A stretch of 64,000 nt of DNA. Source: Lysinibacillus contaminans. GTDB lineage: Bacteria; Bacillota; Bacilli; Bacillales_A; Planococcaceae. Location: the NCBI RefSeq assembly GCF_001278945.1, contig NZ_LGRV01000004.1:4507-68506 (forward strand). Direction: 5' to 3'. Of the stretch, positions 45,509-55,208 are shown one piece after another; position 1 is the stretch's first letter, and the number at the start of each line of letters is the position of its first letter. The notes under the pieces were generated by a model. That model ran no database searches. It worked only from the letters and a program-made list of their open reading frames with translations, and was not told where the DNA came from. The translations under genes and the position numbers were made by a program.

Positions 45509-45545
45509 AAAGGTAGAGTCCTCTTTCAAGAACCTCTACCTTTTT
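45509..45545 (-). terminator. Terminator of the SLH esterase gene
   Basis: AAAGGTAGAG (45509-45518) and CTCTACCTTT (45534-45543). It lies just after the stop of the reverse-strand gene. Confidence 0.8.
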
Positions 45546-45552
45546 CACGTCA

Positions 45553-47178
45553 TTATTTTTGTAATAGCTCACCGAAACTCACAAGTATTTTCGCCGCATG
45601 GCTACGTTTTGTGGAATCAGCAGGTGAGAATTTCCCATTACTACCTGTCACAATGCCAAACTCATACAACATAGCAATTGCTCGTTTTGTTTCATCATTA
45701 TAACTAGCAATATCCGTAAATGGCACTTCACCTTTTACGACATATGCTTGTTTTGTCTGTAGGTCATAGGCACGATTAATCATTAACGCAAGCTGTGCAC
45801 GTGTTACAGGCTGGCTTGGATTAAACTTACCATCAGTGCCTTTTACTAATCCAGCGGCATAAGCTGCAGCAATTTCCGCCTGTGTTTCAGCGTCATAATT
45901 ACTAATGTCTGTGAATGGTGCTGTTTCTGATGTTGTTAATCCAAGACTACGTACTAATATTGCCGTAGCTTGTACACGGGAAACAGCTAGTTCAGGCTTA
46001 AATGATCCATCAGCATAACCTTTCATAATACCTGTTGCAGATGCTTTTTGAATATATGGAAGTGCCCAATGATTTTCAGTATCTGTGAATTGTGGTGCCC
46101 CACTTGTTGTAAATGTTGCAGACGGACTTTCTACACTTTCATTCCCCGCTGCATCTACCGCTTTTACAGTCACAGTATACGCTGTATTTTCGGTAAAATC
46201 CTCTAGTGTAATCGCTGTTTCTTCTGCAGCAACTGTCTCTAATAATTCGTCATTTACATAGACCTTATACTGTGTAACCCCCACATTATCTGTTGCCGCT
46301 GCCCAGCTTACATGTGCCGTTGTCATCCCCTCAAGTGTCACACTTAAGTTAGATGTAATATCCCAAAGCTTGCTGTTTTTAATGATTGGTAAAAATGCCT
46401 CGTTTGCGACAGCCTGATAACCCGCTTCACTTAAATGGATATTCTCTGGATTTGGTAAATAACTTGCGACATTCGTTGCGACAATATTAGCTGTCGGTAC
46501 AAAAATTGCCCCGACCTTTTCTGCAGTCATCTTAATTGAACCATTCATTATACCTAAAAGTGACTTAAATTGAGATTGTAACTTTTCTTCGTAGTAAGGG
46601 AAAGAATTGTAGTACCCCATCACATAGATTTCTGCCTTCGGGTTAAGTTTCTTAATTTCCATTAAAATAGACGCATAATTAGTCATTGTCTCCGTCGATG
46701 CTTTCACGATTGTTTCCATATTAATGCCCGTCGCTGTTGCCTCTTTTAATAGCGGCAATAAATCATTTGCACCAACCGTTAATGTTACGATTTCTGCATC
46801 TTTGATAGATGCACGAATACTGGCTTTCTCGCTCTTATAACCAAAACCAGTGATCGGCTTCTCTACATCTGCTTGTAAATCATTTAGTACATTTTTTGTC
46901 GTATAGCCCGAGTATGCAAAGTCTTTACTGTACGACGTAATAAGCCCCTCTTTTTTCAACGTTTGTGCAATAAAATCCGTATAACCTAAACCAATTGCAC
47001 CTACTTCATTCATACCATGTGCTAGTGAATCCCCTAACGCCACATAATCTGCCTGCATAACCCAACTTGGTGCAATCTCGTCTACGATATTTTCCTCTGC
47101 ACTTGCTAACGCTGGTACTGTTAGTTGCAATGCCAGTACACTTGCCGCTAAAAAGCGAAATTTCTTTGAAAACTGCAT
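45553..47178 (-). CDS. Secreted GDSL esterase/lipase with fibronectin III and SLH anchor
   Basis: 541 residues from the ATG at 47178 (GAGGAG upstream). Signal peptide (1-27). SGNH/GDSL hydrolase (about 45-270): nucleophile Ser in YVALGDSLAHG, Gly/Asn in LTVGANDL and His in ENIHLSEAGY. A fibronectin type III domain (about 280-365) and three S-layer homology motifs (about 370-541: FTDTENHWALPYIQKA, FTDISNYDAETQAEIAAAY, FTDIASYNDETKRAIAMLY) follow. The SLH part binds pyruvylated cell-wall polymer, placing the esterase on the cell surface. The SLH content supports an S-layer-type envelope. Confidence 0.92.
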   Translation of the reverse strand: MQFSKKFRFLAASVLALQLTVPALASAEENIVDEIAPSWVMQADYVALGDSLAHGMNEVGAIGLGYTDFIAQTLKKEGLITSYSKDFAYSGYTTKNVLNDLQADVEKPITGFGYKSEKASIRASIKDAEIVTLTVGANDLLPLLKEATATGINMETIVKASTETMTNYASILMEIKKLNPKAEIYVMGYYNSFPYYEEKLQSQFKSLLGIMNGSIKMTAEKVGAIFVPTANIVATNVASYLPNPENIHLSEAGYQAVANEAFLPIIKNSKLWDITSNLSVTLEGMTTAHVSWAAATDNVGVTQYKVYVNDELLETVAAEETAITLEDFTENTAYTVTVKAVDAAGNESVESPSATFTTSGAPQFTDTENHWALPYIQKASATGIMKGYADGSFKPELAVSRVQATAILVRSLGLTTSETAPFTDISNYDAETQAEIAAAYAAGLVKGTDGKFNPSQPVTRAQLALMINRAYDLQTKQAYVVKGEVPFTDIASYNDETKRAIAMLYEFGIVTGSNGKFSPADSTKRSHAAKILVSFGELLQK

Positions 47179-47340
47179 GTTCCCACTCCTCATCAATATC
47201 TAATATATTACTAGTTTACTAGATGAAGGTTAAAAACAGGTTAAAAAACATCAAGTTTTTCCAATTTACAAACTATTATTTCAAGTCCCAATAGAAACAA
47301 CAAAGAGTCCGTACCCTGTTTTCAAGGAAATGCCCCTTAT

Positions 47341-48510
47341 CTACTCATATCGAATCTTTCCGTAAATGCCCCCGCCGCCAACTTCAATTGCTAATTGACC
47401 ATTTCTTGCTAAATCAATCATTTTCGCAATTTTATGTGGCACTACTTGTTCAAGTTGCTCCGTTGTCACTGTATGCAAAATAGCCATCTCTGTACCAAAA
47501 GCTTTCAATAAACGCTCCACCGTTCTTGGGCCTAACCCAGGTATGAAATCTAAAGGTACTTGATGAATATACGGGGGTCGCACTCGCACATCCTCTACCC
47601 TATCCGACAGCTCCTTAATGCGTACTGAAACTCCTTTTATGATTTGATTGCTTCCACAAGCCTCACACTTAACTTCCTTCTCATCTACCTTCTCGCCACA
47701 TTTCGCACATACCGTTTGATAATACTTGCCAAGGAGAGGATTTAAACCATAATTAGTAGCGATCATTCGCCCTCCTTTTGCATGGAGTGCCTTTTTTAAT
47801 TCAGTAAAATTTGCAGCTTCTAATTGTAACTTTTGATATTCACGTGCTATTTTCCCAAGAGAATGAGCATCCGAATTTGTCACAAATGCATAAGGCTGTA
47901 GCTCTTTAATGCCACTCACCATCGTTGTATCAGAGCTTAATCCAAGTTCTATCGCATCAATTAGTAGTGGATCAAATACTTCGGTTAAGCTTCGAAGGAC
48001 ACCTTTACCATACAAACTTTTAAACGGTGTAAAAACATGTGCCGGAATAAATAATCCTCCTACATCTCGTACTTTTTGTTGCAATGTTCTACCATCACAA
48101 TAAATTCGTTGCGAGCTCAAATGAACATTTTTCATATGTTCACGCATCCAATTTGAAAACTCCTTCATCTTTATCAATGTCGGAAAATACGCAAGGACAT
48201 GAATCGGCCCGTGACAACTTGCATCATAAATTTCAATTTCCGTACCAAGAATAAGTGTAGTCTCACGAAAACATAAGCCTCCTTCATTTAGTTGATGAAG
48301 TTCACCATTTTCAATCATATGCTCCAGTTCTTCAATCACTTCTGGTGAATGGCAATCAATAATACCAATAATATCAAGACCTTTTCGGGCACTCGCCGTT
48401 TCTAAAATTCTCGCTAGCGTAAGTGTCTTACTACCTGTAATTTTCACTGCACGACCACTTGCAGTACGCCCAATATGAATATGTAAATCCGCATAATAGT
48501 CTTTAAGCAA
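47341..48510 (-). CDS. Endonuclease Q-type DNA repair nuclease
   Basis: 389 residues from a TTG at 48510. AAAGGGGGAG lies 6 bases before it, and the ATG at 48534 has no ribosome-binding site. N-terminal PHP domain with metal ligands YYADLHIHIG, IDCHSPE, and NSDAHS (about 215). Zinc ribbon CAKCG...CEACG (about 268-290). C-terminal helix-hairpin-helix FIPGLGPRTVERLLKAFG. This matches EndoQ/YqxK-type proteins, which nick DNA 5' to deaminated bases. Confidence 0.85.
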   Translation of the reverse strand: MLKDYYADLHIHIGRTASGRAVKITGSKTLTLARILETASARKGLDIIGIIDCHSPEVIEELEHMIENGELHQLNEGGLCFRETTLILGTEIEIYDASCHGPIHVLAYFPTLIKMKEFSNWMREHMKNVHLSSQRIYCDGRTLQQKVRDVGGLFIPAHVFTPFKSLYGKGVLRSLTEVFDPLLIDAIELGLSSDTTMVSGIKELQPYAFVTNSDAHSLGKIAREYQKLQLEAANFTELKKALHAKGGRMIATNYGLNPLLGKYYQTVCAKCGEKVDEKEVKCEACGSNQIIKGVSVRIKELSDRVEDVRVRPPYIHQVPLDFIPGLGPRTVERLLKAFGTEMAILHTVTTEQLEQVVPHKIAKMIDLARNGQLAIEVGGGGIYGKIRYE

Positions 48511-48562
48511 ATGCAACTCCCCCTTTATTTCCATATGTTATCTCTTCTTAAGCAAAATAAAA

Positions 48563-48584
48563 CACCTTGCATTTCTGCAAGGCT
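48563..48584 (-). terminator. Terminator after the 53-residue gene
   Basis: CCTTGCA (48565-48571) with TGCAAGG (48576-48582), then TGTTTTATTTT on the reverse strand. Confidence 0.75.
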
Positions 48585-48595
48585 TCTACACATCC

Positions 48596-48757
48596 TTATG
48601 AAGAATGGTTCTCCTGTGTGTTACTGCTATAATCGCCGGCTCCTTGCTGTATTACTTGATGGTCATAGGCGATTAACGTCACACCTATTTTCCTTTCCAG
48701 GTCATTGATTTTTTTAAGTTGCTCCTGGTCTAATTGGGCAAATTTCTTCTCTTCCAT
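48596..48757 (-). CDS. Small protein of 53 residues
   Basis: ATG at 48757 with AAAGGATG upstream. The 53 residues form a helical N-terminus (MEEKKFAQLDQEQLKKINDL) followed by a strand-like GVTLIAYD and a polar tail. The pattern is that of small conserved Bacillus proteins found beside the yqxK region, but function is unknown. It ends just before a terminator, and endonuclease Q follows 86 bases later, so the two may or may not be cotranscribed. Confidence 0.65.
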   Translation of the reverse strand: MEEKKFAQLDQEQLKKINDLERKIGVTLIAYDHQVIQQGAGDYSSNTQENHSS

Positions 48758-48905
48758 TTTTAATACACATCCTTTCCGAAATAGAATGTGTATTTATTTT
48801 TGATTTATTCCTTTTTAAACCTTGGTACAAGCTTTCTCATATTTGTCAAAGTAAACGAAGCACCATCTAACATTAACCATGGTCCTATTCAAAAATAATG
48901 ACAAA

Positions 48906-48948
48906 AAAAGTGAGCACACTGTAAATATACAATGCGCTCACTTTTCGT
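48906..48948 (-). terminator. Terminator of dapF-symporter operon
   Basis: AAAGTGAGC and GCTCACTTT form the stem, A-rich on the left side so that a T-run follows on the reverse strand. Confidence 0.85.
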
Positions 48949-48951
48949 TCT

Positions 48952-50175
48952 CTAATCAACGACCTGATGCACCCAATCCTTGCCCTCTAAACTTCTCGTG
49001 ACTAGCATACTTGCTACTGTATCACCTGTAGCATTGACCATCGTTGCCGGCGGATCCACCACTACGCCAATTGCTGAAATCATCGGTAAAGCCTGCATTG
49101 GCATGCCGTATAATGTAATAATCAGCATTTCACCTATAAAGCCCCCGCCAGGAATACCACTCATTACAACACCCGACAATAGAGAAATGCCTATGGCCGT
49201 TAAAAACGTGCCTATCCCTGAAAAATCCATATTAAATACCCCAAATACAAAGGCAATTTTCAAAATAGCAGACAAACAGGAACCATCCATATGAATCGTA
49301 GCCCCTAGTGGTAAAACAGTTTCACGAATATCTTTTGGAATGCCGATATTTTTAGCTGCGGTTAAATTGACAGGTAGCGTAGCAAAACTGCTTCCTGTAC
49401 CAAAAGCTGTCGCTGCTGGTGTCAAAATATTTTTCCAAAACTTCATCACACCTAACTTCCCACCTGCTATGAATGCATACAAGGTAAACCCTATTAAGAA
49501 ATACAGTATCGCTACTGGATAATATAATAAAATCGCTTTAGCATAATCCCCAAGTAAGGCTGCTCCAAAATCACCAATTAACGTAGCAAAATACGCAAAC
49601 AAGCCAATTGGTGCGTAGTACATTACAAGTTTAATAACCTTCATGAATACTTCTGAACCACTCGATAAAAAACGACCAAATGGCTTGCCAGATTCACCTG
49701 CTAATCCAGTGCCAAGCCCTATTAATACAGCGAATAAGATAAGTGCAAGCATATTACTTCTTGACATTAAATTCACAAAATCAGGTACTGTAAATGTCTT
49801 TACTAACTGCTCAGATAAGCTCAATTCCTCCGTTGTCTCAGGTGTCACTAAGTCAATCGACACTCCTTCACCTGGCGGATAAATATTAACAGCAACTAAC
49901 ATGACAATGGAAGCAATAATCCCTGTAAGTATAAAGACAATAAGCATTGAACTCATAATTTTACCTAGCCGCTTCATGCTATCCATACTAGCTACAGAAG
50001 ATGAAATTGAGAAAAACACTAGTGGTACAACAATCATAAATAGTAAATTAATAAAAACATCACCGAATGGCTTCAGCACCGTCGCATTTTCACCGAAAAG
50101 CAAACCGATAATCGCACCCAAAAGAATGGCAATCAATAAAATCATCGGAAATCGATACGCTCTCAGTCTTTCCAA
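48952..50175 (-). CDS. Dicarboxylate/amino acid:cation symporter (DAACS family)
   Basis: 407 residues, eight membrane helices with two re-entrant loops: serine-rich GTGSSFATLPVNL (about 255-268) and the conserved MDGSC and GIPGGGF. C-terminal VVDPPATMVNATGDTVAS is the NxxxD-type substrate site. It transports acidic or neutral amino acids or C4 acids with Na+ or H+. It starts 17 bases after dapF, hence a shared transcript. Confidence 0.9.
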   Translation of the reverse strand: MERLRAYRFPMILLIAILLGAIIGLLFGENATVLKPFGDVFINLLFMIVVPLVFFSISSSVASMDSMKRLGKIMSSMLIVFILTGIIASIVMLVAVNIYPPGEGVSIDLVTPETTEELSLSEQLVKTFTVPDFVNLMSRSNMLALILFAVLIGLGTGLAGESGKPFGRFLSSGSEVFMKVIKLVMYYAPIGLFAYFATLIGDFGAALLGDYAKAILLYYPVAILYFLIGFTLYAFIAGGKLGVMKFWKNILTPAATAFGTGSSFATLPVNLTAAKNIGIPKDIRETVLPLGATIHMDGSCLSAILKIAFVFGVFNMDFSGIGTFLTAIGISLLSGVVMSGIPGGGFIGEMLIITLYGMPMQALPMISAIGVVVDPPATMVNATGDTVASMLVTRSLEGKDWVHQVVD

Positions 50176-50192
50176 TTTTCACATCCCTTCGT

Positions 50193-51047
50193 TTATGAAA
50201 AATAATAAATACCGTCCGCAGTAAAAGCTGCTGGTCCACGCATCCAAACATGATCGTCTAAATCCCAGCGTATCACTAAATCCCCTCCACTTAAATGCAC
50301 GGTAATGTCCTCACCCTTACGACAAAAGCCATTAAGAATTGCTGCCACTACAGCCGCACAAGCTCCTGTGCCACAAGCTTCCGTTACCCCTGATCCACGC
50401 TCCCACACCCTAAAATTCAGTTCAGTAGCATGAACAACTTCTACAAATTCTACATTCACGCGTTCCGGGAACCTACTATCATTTTCAATAATGCCACCAA
50501 CTGAATGTAACGGTGCATCCTTTATGTTCTCCACAAAAAACACTGCATTTGGGTTCCCTAAAAACAGTGCTGTTACGAACAAACTATGACTAGGAAGATT
50601 AAATAATTCATGAATGACAAAGTCTCTTGGATCCCCTATCATTGGTACATTTTCACGATGCAATAAAGGCGCACCCATATCGACAATTACTTCTGTTACT
50701 ACATTATTTTTCACCACTACTCGCACGTGCATCATGCCCGACTTCGTCTCAATAACAAAATGTTCTTTTGGTACTATATTACGTTCAAATACATACTTCG
50801 CAACGCAGCGCAGGCCATTTCCACAATTCGTTCCTTCAGAACCATCTTTGTTAAAAATACGCATACCGCAATCAGCATTTTCAGATGGTTGAATGACGAT
50901 TACGCCATCTGAACCAATGCCCGTATTTACATTTGATATTTGCTTTGCTAGCGAGCTAAATAGCTCATCCGCGTAGTGATATTTAAAAAGATCAATATAA
51001 ATATAACTATTCCCGATACCGTGCATTTTCGTGAACACGATCTCCAT
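50193..51047 (-). CDS. dapF: Diaminopimelate epimerase
   Basis: 284 residues. Converts LL- to meso-diaminopimelate for lysine and peptidoglycan. The two catalytic Cys are present, in TNCGNGLRCVAKY (about 74) and EACGTGACAA (about 222). MHGIGNSYIYID at the N-terminus and ERGSGVTEACGTG at the C-terminus are typical. Some family members in this genomic setting (next to an amino acid symporter) act on other amino acids, so another epimerase substrate is possible. Length is normal. Confidence 0.88.
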   Translation of the reverse strand: MEIVFTKMHGIGNSYIYIDLFKYHYADELFSSLAKQISNVNTGIGSDGVIVIQPSENADCGMRIFNKDGSEGTNCGNGLRCVAKYVFERNIVPKEHFVIETKSGMMHVRVVVKNNVVTEVIVDMGAPLLHRENVPMIGDPRDFVIHELFNLPSHSLFVTALFLGNPNAVFFVENIKDAPLHSVGGIIENDSRFPERVNVEFVEVVHATELNFRVWERGSGVTEACGTGACAAVVAAILNGFCRKGEDITVHLSGGDLVIRWDLDDHVWMRGPAAFTADGIYYFS

Positions 51048-51252
51048 CTATCCCCCACCTTCTTAAGAAAAAGATGTTTAAAATACCTGTTATTCATTCC
51101 TATTAACATACTTATTTTTATATGTATTGACTGAAAAATATACTTTACTCAACAATTAACAACACTTGTGTTAACCCGAATAAGTATAAAACTGACACAA
51201 ATGTTGTTTTTTCAAAATAGCACTACTAACTAAAATATAGAGGAGTGGAATT

Positions 51253-51589
51253 TTGATAAGAGCAGCTGAACATTCACATCATAAATTAAAAACAGTCGAT
51301 ATTGCGTATATAGTCTTATTTTCAACACTCAGCTAACATTACATCCTTTGCACCTTTCTTGGTCGATGTCATTGCTGCACTTGTTGCAACAGCTATCAAC
51401 TATTTACTAGGCACAAACTGGATGTTCTTTTCCTACAAGTTATGGGCAAGTGCACCCGAAGGCTTCACGTATAAACTTGCATGGCTTTGGATGATGCCAC
51501 CATTACCAAAAGATATTATCTTAGCGATATTTGCAGGAATTTTCGCATACCGCATGCAAAAAGTATTGAAAATTATTCCTATTAAATAG
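51253..51589 (+). pseudogene. bioY: Decayed biotin transporter gene bioY
   Basis: Starts with TTG at 51253 (GAGGAG upstream), giving a 26-residue frame that ends KTVDIAYIVLFSTLS and stops. The reading then continues in the +1 frame as ANITSFAPFLV (from 51332), the typical BioY N-terminal helix, and jumps directly to DVIAALVATAINYLLGTNW and PPLPKDIILAIFAGIFAYRM, the C-terminal two helices. About 90 residues are missing and one frame change is present. BioY is the substrate-binding subunit of the ECF biotin transporter. This copy cannot work. Only the last 76 codons remain in a single frame. Confidence 0.85.
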
Positions 51590-51732
51590 TAAGAACTCTC
51601 ATTTATAGCCTCACTGTTTTTCATGCGATTAACAAGCATACCCTCTCTATCACAAATGTGCTAATGACCATATGCATATTTTCTGCACACTTCTTTGTTA
51701 GATTAAGTACAAAGAGTTGGGAGGAATATGAT

Positions 51733-52308
51733 ATGAAGTTACAAAGAAAATGGCATGCAGGTTTTCTAACAGTTGTTGCAGCTATAGCATTATCAGCTTG
51801 TTCAGAAGATCCATTTGAAACTAAAAAAGAAGTTACTACTGAACAAAATACGGAAATGGACCATTCTACTATGGATCATTCCAGTTCAGGTGACGTACCT
51901 GAAACTTTGAAGAATGCAGAAAATCCAATGTATCCAGTTGGTAGTACTGCTATCATTACAGATGGACATATGGACGGAATGAAAGGCGCAGAGGCAACAA
52001 TCGTTGGCGCTTATGATACTACTGCTTACATGATCTCTTATGAGCCTACTACAGGCGATGACCGTGTTGAAAAGCATAAATGGGTTATTCACGAGGAATT
52101 AATTGATGCAGGCGATGCACCGTTAACAACCGGTACAGAAGTGAAAACTGATGCATCTCATATGGAAGGTATGGAAAATGCAACAGTCGTCATAGATGAA
52201 GCAGTACAAACAACGGTTTATATGATTGATTATGTATCTACTACCAATGGCGAAGCGGTTAAGAATCATAAATGGGTTACAGAAAGTGAACTGACAACTG
52301 CAAATTAG
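51733..52308 (+). CDS. ydhK: DUF1541 (YdhK-like) lipoprotein
   Basis: 191 residues from the ATG at 51733 (GGGAGGA upstream). Lipobox ALSAC (Cys about 22) for membrane anchoring. A Met/His-rich segment (MDHSTMDHSS) follows. Two repeats of the DUF1541 unit complete it: VGSTAIITDGHMDGMKGAEA and its partner near GTEVKTDASHMEGMENATVV, each followed by YMI.Y and HKWV. Met/His stretches suggest metal (copper) handling. A sensor-regulator pair lies convergent to it. Confidence 0.85.
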   Translation: MKLQRKWHAGFLTVVAAIALSACSEDPFETKKEVTTEQNTEMDHSTMDHSSSGDVPETLKNAENPMYPVGSTAIITDGHMDGMKGAEATIVGAYDTTAYMISYEPTTGDDRVEKHKWVIHEELIDAGDAPLTTGTEVKTDASHMEGMENATVVIDEAVQTTVYMIDYVSTTNGEAVKNHKWVTESELTTAN

Positions 52309-52332
52309 TATAGGAACTTTCGGTAAATAGTT

Positions 52333-52367
52333 AGACAGAATCACTTCCTGATGATTCTGTCTTTTTT
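52333..52367 (+). terminator. Terminator of the ydhK-like gene
   Basis: AGACAGAATCA (52333-52343) pairs with TGATTCTGTCT (52352-52362), then six T. Confidence 0.92.
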
Positions 52368-52401
52368 GCTACGTATTTAACATAGTATTTAGAATTTACC
52401 T

Positions 52402-53091
52402 TTATATGAATTCTGTATTTGAAGATTTAAGCCACTTGTAGCCAATTCCCCATACTGTTTGCAAATAGTCATCTACAGGGAATTCTACCTTGCGTAGTTT
52501 ATCTCGTAAATTACGTACATGTGAATCAATTGTTCGATCTTCAATCGTAACAGCATGCCCCCATACCGTGCTAATTAAATGTTCCCTTGAAAAGACTTTA
52601 TTTTGATATTTAAGAAATAACTCCATCATAGCAAACTCTTTAGGCGTTAAAGAAATTTCTTCGTGCCGAAAATGTAGCTCGAAAGATTCTTTTATCAGAC
52701 GTAGCCCATGAAATGTAATCACATCATCCTCTGTTTTAAATCTCCTTAATACAGCGTGTATTCGTGCAATCAACTCATCTTCATCGAACGGCTTTTGAAT
52801 ATAATCGTCAGCACCAAGATTTAAACCTTTCACAATGTCAGCTCGTTCTCCTTTAGCCGTTAGCATAATAACTGGTACATCCCAGTATTTTTTAATTTCT
52901 TGGCATGCTTGCCATCCGTCCATTTCCGGCATCATGATATCCAGTAACACTAAATCTACATGATGTGCCTCTAAATACGTCAATGCTTCTAGTACGGATG
53001 ATTCCGTGACACAATGAAATTTTGGTTCTAAATAAAGAGAGAGTAAGTCTAGCATTCTCGGCTCATCATCGATTAGTAACAATGTTTTCAT
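52402..53091 (-). CDS. OmpR-family response regulator
   Basis: 229 residues. Receiver domain: DDEPR, Asp in VLLDIMMPEMDG (about 51), Lys in DDYIQKPF (about 101). C-terminal winged helix: LTPKEFAMMELFLKYQNKVF, then SREHLISTVWG and DSHVRNLRDKLRK. It is encoded 26 bases inside the end of the sensor gene, so the two are one unit. Target genes are unknown. The neighbouring ydhK-like gene is a natural candidate. Confidence 0.92.
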   Translation of the reverse strand: MKTLLLIDDEPRMLDLLSLYLEPKFHCVTESSVLEALTYLEAHHVDLVLLDIMMPEMDGWQACQEIKKYWDVPVIMLTAKGERADIVKGLNLGADDYIQKPFDEDELIARIHAVLRRFKTEDDVITFHGLRLIKESFELHFRHEEISLTPKEFAMMELFLKYQNKVFSREHLISTVWGHAVTIEDRTIDSHVRNLRDKLRKVEFPVDDYLQTVWGIGYKWLKSSNTEFI

Positions 53092-54463
53092 TATTTCCAG
53101 CTCCTCTAAACGTCAATACAAATGTAGTTCCCCTATTCTCTTCACTATGAACTTTTATTTCACCGTCGTGTGCGTGAACAAGTTCCTTCACAATAGCAAG
53201 GCCTAATCCAGAACCGCCTAATGCGCGAGCGCGAGATTTTTCCACCCTATATAGACGATCAAAAATGTAAGGTAAATCTTTCTTAGAAATTCCTTTTCCT
53301 GTGTCTTCAATTATTATTTGTATTTCCTGATTTATGCACTTGGCTGTCACTACAGCTGTATCTCCAACTGTACAATACTTTAATGCGTTATCTAGTAAAT
53401 TAATAATAACTTGTTCAAGCCTTAACGAATCTGCGATTATCGTTATAGATTCTTCACAGTGGACATAGAAGTTTATTTGTTTTTCCTGAAAAGCTGGGCT
53501 CAGCTTCGTTTCAATATTCCCCAAAAACAACTTGGCATCAAGGCGTTCTTTTTCTATAACAAATGCGTTTTCATCCATTTTTGCTAAATCAAATAAATCT
53601 TTAATCAAATGCGAAAGCCGGTTTGTTTCTTCTATAATAATGGCTAAATATTTCTTTTTATCCTCCTCTGACAAATTACGTTTATAGAGAATATCTGTGT
53701 ATCCTTTGATGAATGTTAAGGGTGTTCTTAACTCATGAGCAATGCTAGATAGGAATTCCTTTCGCTCCTGCTTCACATACTTCAAATCATCTGCTAATAG
53801 CTGTATCGCATTCGACAAATCACCAAGTTCATCTTTGCCACTTTTAGCAAGAGTTACGGTGAAATCTCCCTTACTCATTTTCAGCGTAGCCTCTTTCATT
53901 TGAATAAGGGGCTTGGCCAGCTTTCTAGACAAAATAATAATAATGAGTATGGTCACCAATCCTGAAATCATACCAACCAATAAAAAGTGCTTATTCAGGC
54001 GTTCCATTAGCATGTGGATGGAATCTGTATTTTGAAGCATTAAAACGTATCCAACCGTTGTTTGTCCATCTTTTATTGGGCTAATTGTAGAAATAAACGC
54101 TACTTCTTCCCAATTTCCTTCTAATGTTTGCCCCATATAAGGAACTGGCGTGTTCAATTTTTTTAAATAATCTTCTATATTATCCTGAGGTCCAGAGGTT
54201 GTTAATATCTTTCCTTCGTTATTTATAATGACAACATCAGTACTATCCACTGATTCCATTAAAGCTACATGGGATAGTGTTTCCCTGTCAAAATTTCGTT
54301 CTAAAATCGTTCTATGCGAATTCCCTCTTGCTTGTAAGCTAATAAGTTCTTCTTCTACCCTTGAATCAGCAAGTGAAGCATGTAAAAAGAACATCATTAA
54401 TGTTTCAATGCAAAATAATATGACAAAAAAGATAGTACCTAGCTTCAATGAAAGTTTGCGCAT
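53066..54463 (-). CDS. Membrane sensor histidine kinase
   Basis: 465 residues. Two membrane helices (about 8-28 and 160-182) flank an extracytoplasmic sensor of about 130 residues. HAMP linker (about 185-235), phosphoacceptor His in SIAHELRTPLTFIKGY (about 243), then the ATPase boxes: N box INLLDNALKYC, G1 EDTGKGI and G2 GGSGLGLAIVKEL. Full length and intact. It overlaps its regulator by 26 bases. Confidence 0.92.
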   Translation of the reverse strand: MRKLSLKLGTIFFVILFCIETLMMFFLHASLADSRVEEELISLQARGNSHRTILERNFDRETLSHVALMESVDSTDVVIINNEGKILTTSGPQDNIEDYLKKLNTPVPYMGQTLEGNWEEVAFISTISPIKDGQTTVGYVLMLQNTDSIHMLMERLNKHFLLVGMISGLVTILIIIILSRKLAKPLIQMKEATLKMSKGDFTVTLAKSGKDELGDLSNAIQLLADDLKYVKQERKEFLSSIAHELRTPLTFIKGYTDILYKRNLSEEDKKKYLAIIIEETNRLSHLIKDLFDLAKMDENAFVIEKERLDAKLFLGNIETKLSPAFQEKQINFYVHCEESITIIADSLRLEQVIINLLDNALKYCTVGDTAVVTAKCINQEIQIIIEDTGKGISKKDLPYIFDRLYRVEKSRARALGGSGLGLAIVKELVHAHDGEIKVHSEENRGTTFVLTFRGAGNNENIVTNR

Positions 54464-54560
54464 CTATATACCGCCATTTTAAGTTTCTTAAGATTATACC
54501 CCTTAAGTTTGAAGATTTCATGCAGAAATAGAATATTTTTCTTCGTGTAGACAATAAAAA

Positions 54561-54593
54561 AGGGTGATTTCTGTAAATTCAAGAAATCACCCT
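54561..54593 (-). terminator. Terminator of the mhq-like operon
   Basis: AGGGTGATTTCT (54561-54572) and its complement (54582-54593), with a T-run on the reverse strand. Confidence 0.93.
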
Positions 54594-54601
54594 ACCATAT
54601 T

Positions 54602-55144
54602 TTAAGCGTATTTTTGCATCCAGTTTAAGAAATTTTCAATAACTTGATCTAAGAATTTGACTGTACCCTCGTCAGTTAAGTTACCTTCTGCATCAAATTT
54701 TGTGTGTACGGCGCCGACATATACTTCATTGCCACCAAGAACTGGTGAGCTAATGCCTGGTGAGAATAAGATATCACGTAAATGTAATTGAGCTTTGACA
54801 GTTCCTAAGTTACCCATTGATGCACCCATAATAAATGATGGTTTGCCAATCATCACTTTGTCTACACGAGATAACCAGTCAATCGCATTCACCATAACGC
54901 CTGGTACTGTACCGTTATATTCTGGAGTTACCCAAAGTACAGCATCTGCAGCTTTTACTTTTGCTTTGAAATCTAACACAGCTTGCGGTGCTTCATTTTC
55001 TACATCTTGGTCATACATTGGCAAGTCGCGTAAGCTTAATACTTCAAGTTCAAATTTCTCTGTATAACGTTTTTGAATGTATGTTGCTAATTGCATATTA
55101 TAAGATTCTTTTCGAATACTACCTACGATTGCTACTACTTTCAT
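54602..55144 (-). CDS. NADPH-dependent FMN reductase (flavodoxin fold)
   Basis: 180 residues. FMN-binding GSIRKESYNMQLA at residues 8-20, TPEYNGTVPGVMVNAIDWLSR in the middle (about 78-98). Members reduce quinones, azo dyes or chromate. It is third in the leftward unit with the dioxygenase and nitroreductase genes, suggesting a role in quinone detoxification. Confidence 0.9.
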   Translation of the reverse strand: MKVVAIVGSIRKESYNMQLATYIQKRYTEKFELEVLSLRDLPMYDQDVENEAPQAVLDFKAKVKAADAVLWVTPEYNGTVPGVMVNAIDWLSRVDKVMIGKPSFIMGASMGNLGTVKAQLHLRDILFSPGISSPVLGGNEVYVGAVHTKFDAEGNLTDEGTVKFLDQVIENFLNWMQKYA

Positions 55145-55208
55145 ATTTCTTCCCCCTGGATTTTAACAATATCAAAAATATTGATTGCATGGTTTATTTT
55201 ATATTTCA

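Noticed and set aside
51156-51174. TTAACA...TGTTAA palindrome upstream of the bioY remnant, considered as a BirA operator
   Set aside because: The arms are only about 7 bases apart, whereas BirA half-sites are separated by about 14-16 bases.
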